A DNA stretch of 35,074 nucleotides from JAIRTY01 sp050257395 (GTDB lineage Bacteria; Actinomycetota; Actinomycetes; Streptosporangiales; Streptosporangiaceae), in NCBI GenBank assembly GCA_050257395.1, contig JBLMWU010000219.1:1-35074 (forward strand), written 5' to 3'. The notes under the pieces were generated by a model. That model was given only the letters and a program-made list of their open reading frames with translations. It had not been told where the DNA came from and ran no database searches. Below are positions 32,432 through 35,074 of the stretch, piece by piece (positions within the stretch are counted from its first letter, which is position 1; the number at the start of each line of letters is the position of its first letter). A program made the translations under genes and the position numbers.

Positions 32432-33187
32432 TCAGGGCCCTGGGCCGCGGCCCAGGTCGCCGCCGCGCTCCAGCATGGTCTCGTAGACGGCCGACATCAC
32501 CTGCGAGACCGGTTCCCCGGCGCGGATCCGGCGTGCCATCGCCGCCTCCCGGTCCGCGATCCAGGCGGCGGCCGTGACCACCTCCTCCGCGCGGGCGGCG
32601 GCGATGAACACCACGCCGCTGCCGTCGGCCACCACCAGGTCGCCGGGGGCGACCGTCACGTCGCCCACCCGCACCGGCTGGTTCCAGCCGGTCTCCACCA
32701 GCCGCCCGCGCGCGGTCCGGGGCACGCAGGCCCGGGCGTACACCGGCAGGCCGAGTTCCCGCGCCTCGTCCACGTCCCGGCACGACCCGTCCACGATCAC
32801 GCCGCCGGCCCCGCGGGTTACCGCGGCCAGCGACAGGATCCCGCCCCAGCCCGGGGCGTCGGTCCGGCCGCCCGCGGCGACCACGATGACGTCGTCCCGG
32901 CCGGCTGCCTCGATCGCGGCGGTGGCGATGTGCCGCTCGCTGCGGGCCGCCCCTTCAGCCGGGCCCAGCTGCACCGTGATGACCCGGCCGGTGATCCGGC
33001 GGGTCACGGTGACCGGGGGCAGCCCGGTCACCACCCCGGTCAGGCCGAGCTTGTCCAGCGCGTCCGACACCGCGCAGGTGTCCAGGCCGGCCAGCCGCGC
33101 CCCGGCCGGCTGGGCACCTTCCGGCTGGGCACCTTCCGGCTGGGCATCTCCCGGCTGGGCACCGCCAGGCCCGGGCGGCCCGCTCAC
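32432..33187 (-). CDS. RraA-like aldolase/decarboxylase (LigK/HMG-aldolase type)
   Basis: 251 residues. Proteins of this fold are 4-hydroxy-4-methyl-2-oxoglutarate or 4-carboxy-4-hydroxy-2-oxoadipate aldolases with a divalent metal, giving pyruvate and oxaloacetate, or the RraA RNase inhibitor. Core marks: LDTCAVSDALDKLGLTGVV, GGILSLAAVTRGAGGVIVDG, then catalytic Arg137-Asp138 (SCRDVDEARELGLPVYARAC) and PGDLVVADGSGVVFI. The Arg/Asp and preceding glycines favour the aldolase over plain RraA. GTG 33187 overlaps the MetE-like stop (GTGA); residues 9-30 are a four-fold GAQPE-type repeat not seen in the family. Pairing with the LigJ-like gene two places upstream points to a LigK role, as inference. 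Confidence 0.85.
   Translation of the reverse strand: MSGPPGPGGAQPGDAQPEGAQPEGAQPAGARLAGLDTCAVSDALDKLGLTGVVTGLPPVTVTRRITGRVITVQLGPAEGAARSERHIATAAIEAAGRDDVIVVAAGGRTDAPGWGGILSLAAVTRGAGGVIVDGSCRDVDEARELGLPVYARACVPRTARGRLVETGWNQPVRVGDVTVAPGDLVVADGSGVVFIAAARAEEVVTAAAWIADREAAMARRIRAGEPVSQVMSAVYETMLERGGDLGRGPGP
32439..32456. terminator. perfect 18-bp palindrome at the end of the catabolic operon
   Basis: CCTGGGCCGCGGCCCAGG is fully self-complementary and lies over the last codons of the RraA-like gene, 5 bases before its TGA on the minus strand. It could help end transcription before the PadR promoter, but there is no T-tract and it is coding. Confidence 0.25.
33106..33165. repeat. four 15-bp tandem repeats in the 5' end of the RraA-like gene
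   Basis: CCGGCTGGGCACCTT occurs at 33106, 33121, 33136 (two changes) and 33151 (two changes). On the coding strand it gives QPEGA/QPAGA/QPGDA units, an in-frame expansion of the protein's N-terminus ahead of the conserved fold. Confidence 0.8.
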
Positions 33188-34296
33188 CGCGGCCACAGCC
33201 GGCGGGCCAGCGCCGCGACGAGCCGCAGCTTGGCCGACTGCTCGTCCGGGGTGACCGGGTTGCCGGCCGCGACGGAGGCGAAGCCGCACTGGGTGCTGAC
33301 CGCCAGCTCGTCCAGCGGCTTGACCGCGGCCGCCTCGGCGACCCGGGCGGCGACCGCGTCCGCGTCCTCCAGCTGCCCCGACTTCGTGGTGAGCAGGCCG
33401 AGCACGACCGTGGTGCCGGGCCGGACGCCGGCCAGCGGCCCGAACCCGCCCGCCCGGTCCGAGTCGTACTCCAGCAGCAGCCGGTCGAAGGTCAGCCGGC
33501 CGAACAGCTCGGCCGAGATGGCGCCGTACCCGCCGGCCGAGTGCCAGCGCCCGCCCGGCGCGTTGCCGCGGCAGATGTGCAGCGCCCGGGTGGCCCCGTC
33601 CAGGCCGTCCAGCAGCGAGTTGTCCAGCTCGGCGTCGAACGCCAGGTCAGCGGTCACGTCCCGGCCGGCCGCCGCCAGCCGCGCCCGGGTGTCCGGGTCG
33701 CAGTAGGAGCCGTAGTTGGGGGCGTCCAGCTGGAGGTAGTCGCACCCGAGTGCGAGCAGTTCGGCGGCGACAGCCCGTTCATAATCCCGGATCTCCAGCA
33801 GGAACTCCTCGCAGCTGCCGTAGGCATCCCGGGAATGCCGATCGGACCAGAAGCGCCGGTGGTAGCTCGGCGCGGCCATGCAGTACTTGGTGCGGGTGCG
33901 CGCGTGCTTGGCCAGGAAGGCGTACTCATCCGCCATGTTCCCCAGGTGGGCGGCCTCCCGCACCGGGCGCACCACCACCGGGAAGGGCCGCTGGATCGGC
34001 GGGGGAGCGGCCGCGCTGCCGCCGCGCCAGTCCAGGCCCGGGCCTTCCCCGGGCCGGTGCTCGAAGCAGTCCAGGTAGCGCGGGGTCTGCGCCCAGTTGA
34101 CGCGGCGCATCTCGCCGTCGGTGACCACGTCCAGCCCGGCGTCCTCCTGGACCCGGATCGCCGCCAGCACCGCGTCATCGAGCAGGCCGGCGGGGGCCTG
34201 GCCGGTATCGCTGCTGGTCAGCGCGCCGATCACCGACGGCGGGCGCAGCAGGCTGCCGACGGTCTCCGCCCGGGTGGCCGCGTCGCGGGGGCGCAC
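33184..34296 (-). CDS. MetE C-terminal-domain-like methyltransferase (cobalamin-independent methionine synthase superfamily)
   Basis: 370 residues, one barrel only, about half a full MetE. The zinc site of the superfamily is complete: His240 and Cys242 (ALHICRGN), Glu276 (LLLEYDSD), Cys337 (VSTQCGFAS). Other marks are VGSLLRPP, VVTDGEMRR, YLQLDAPNY and LGLLTTKSGQLED. Single-domain members move a methyl group to or from a thiol, and several in actinomycetes are of unknown substrate. GTG 34296 lies one base after the stop of the LigJ-like gene, and the aldolase gene overlaps its end. In a catabolic operon it might handle a methyl group from a methoxylated aromatic, but nothing in the sequence proves it. 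Confidence 0.85.
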   Translation of the reverse strand: MRPRDAATRAETVGSLLRPPSVIGALTSSDTGQAPAGLLDDAVLAAIRVQEDAGLDVVTDGEMRRVNWAQTPRYLDCFEHRPGEGPGLDWRGGSAAAPPPIQRPFPVVVRPVREAAHLGNMADEYAFLAKHARTRTKYCMAAPSYHRRFWSDRHSRDAYGSCEEFLLEIRDYERAVAAELLALGCDYLQLDAPNYGSYCDPDTRARLAAAGRDVTADLAFDAELDNSLLDGLDGATRALHICRGNAPGGRWHSAGGYGAISAELFGRLTFDRLLLEYDSDRAGGFGPLAGVRPGTTVVLGLLTTKSGQLEDADAVAARVAEAAAVKPLDELAVSTQCGFASVAAGNPVTPDEQSAKLRLVAALARRLWPR

Positions 34297-34297
34297 C

Positions 34298-35074
34298 TCA
34301 GCCCGCCGTCTTCGCGAGCGCGGGGATGAACCGGGCCGGGTTGGTGTGGAAGATCTTCACCTTGTCGTCCCGGGACAGGAAGCCGAACGAGCCGATCACC
34401 GGCACCAGGTCGTCGCAGGTGCGCCCGGTCTCCGGGCGCACGGCCCGGCCGGAGCCCGGCGCCTCGGTGCCGAAGCACATCCGGTCCACGCCTTTCTGCT
34501 TGATCGCCGCCTCCAGGAAATGCAGGTCGTAGCCGCAGGTGTCGTAGAACAGGTTGCTGCTGAGGTCCTTCTGCGCGAGGTGCGGGTCGGTGGGGATGAA
34601 GCGGTCCAGCGCGCCGCCGCAGTGGCAGATGAGGACCTTGAGGGCGGGGTAGCGCTCGAACACGTCGCCGTGCGACAGGAACTGGCCGGCCAGGTACTGC
34701 TCGGTCAGGAAGCCGAGCTGGTAGTTGTGCGGGACCACCCGGAACCGGGGGTCCAGCGAGTTGGTGCCGTGCACGATCAGCGGGATCGCGAGTTCCTCGC
34801 ACCGTTCGTACAGCGGGTACCAGTAGGGCTCGTGCATGCCGGGGGTGGTGCGGCGGCCCGCCGGGTCGGGGGAGACGTAGGCGGCGGCGAACCCGAGGTC
34901 CCGCACGCACCGGTCAAGCTCGGCGACGCAGCCGGACAGGTCGGGCGCGGCCGAGTCCTGCGGCAGCATCGCCGCGCCGAGAAACCGGTCGGGGAACATC
35001 TGGCACTGCTGATGGATCATGTCGTTCACGTACCGGGTCCACGCCGGGATCAGGTGCGGCTCCATCCAGCCCAT
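34298..35074 (-). CDS. LigJ-like amidohydrolase-superfamily protein (4-oxalomesaconate hydratase type), 5' end outside window
   Basis: 258 residues are visible; the frame is open to the right edge, and the Met at 35074 is probably internal because the N-terminal metal motif is missing. Recalled LigJ features align in order: QCQMFPDRFLGAAMLPQD, ELDRCVRDLGFAAAYVSPDP, YWYPLYERCEELAIPLIVHG, SNLFYDTCGY, DRMCFGTEAPGSGRAV, RPETGRTCDDLVPVI. The metal-site His of LIVHG and the Glu of FGTEAP are present, but the usual HGGGA is ICHCGGALDRF here. LigJ hydrates 4-oxalomesaconate to 4-carboxy-4-hydroxy-2-oxoadipate, the substrate of the LigK-type aldolase, and such a gene lies two places downstream. Related decarboxylases (LigW/ACMSD type) remain possible. 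Confidence 0.8.
   Translation of the reverse strand: MGWMEPHLIPAWTRYVNDMIHQQCQMFPDRFLGAAMLPQDSAAPDLSGCVAELDRCVRDLGFAAAYVSPDPAGRRTTPGMHEPYWYPLYERCEELAIPLIVHGTNSLDPRFRVVPHNYQLGFLTEQYLAGQFLSHGDVFERYPALKVLICHCGGALDRFIPTDPHLAQKDLSSNLFYDTCGYDLHFLEAAIKQKGVDRMCFGTEAPGSGRAVRPETGRTCDDLVPVIGSFGFLSRDDKVKIFHTNPARFIPALAKTAG

Overview
The window is chromosomal DNA from a very GC-rich actinomycete, probably a Streptosporangiales-like soil organism. The reasons are the third-position GC bias, a PASTA-less Ser/Thr kinase with an Ala/Pro linker, a SAV2177-type methyltransferase next to an XRE/DUF5753 regulator, a DUF222/HNH (13E12-type) protein, an Acg-type oxidoreductase and frequent GTG starts with ATGA/GTGA overlaps. 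No tRNA, rRNA, CRISPR array or transposase was seen.

Layout. (a) 1-3470, minus: a membrane Ser/Thr kinase, then an Ala/Pro/Glu-rich protein with AEPFA repeats that runs off the left edge. (b) 3471-5541: a divergent regulatory gap, then a methyltransferase overlapped by an XRE regulator. (c) 5542-9238, plus: a GC repeat patch, a D-aminoacylase-like amidohydrolase, and a DUF222/HNH protein with an SOS-like box and two TTA codons. (d) 9521-15722, minus: three secreted or membrane genes that look like one envelope module. The central one is an 1195-residue protein with a CHAP domain, a FlgJ/GsmA-type glucosaminidase domain and a third, possibly lysozyme-like, domain. (e) 15723-16444: a non-coding stretch with a 25-bp palindrome and two related 16-mers in an AT-rich island.

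(f) 16445-24828: an aromatic catabolic region. It holds an orphan molybdenum-hydroxylase large subunit, an NTF2-like protein, a PaaX-type repressor divergent from boxC, then boxB and a benzoate-CoA ligase. These give benzoate activation, epoxidation of benzoyl-CoA and ring opening. BoxA and the downstream aldehyde dehydrogenase are not in the window. (g) 24844-28263: a GNAT protein behind a DosR/DevR-like leaderless promoter, a relic of a LacI-regulated carbohydrate locus with an orphan CBM6 domain, a second SAV2177-type methyltransferase, and an Acg-family flavoprotein. (h) 28432-32302, minus: a PadR regulator, ABC ATPase and FtsX-type permease, all overlapping. (i) 32432-35074, minus: a LigJ-like amidohydrolase (5' end outside the window), a MetE-C-like protein and an RraA/LigK-like aldolase, tightly coupled. 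LigJ plus LigK-like activities would fit the lower 4,5-cleavage route of protocatechuate or gallate, so the right half may serve aromatic-acid breakdown twice over.

The best candidates for something undescribed are the three-gene envelope module, the PaaX-box arrangement, the DosR-like promoter on the GNAT gene with its Cys-rich tail, and the operator cluster at 16038-16149. All assignments come from reading the sequence; no database search was run.
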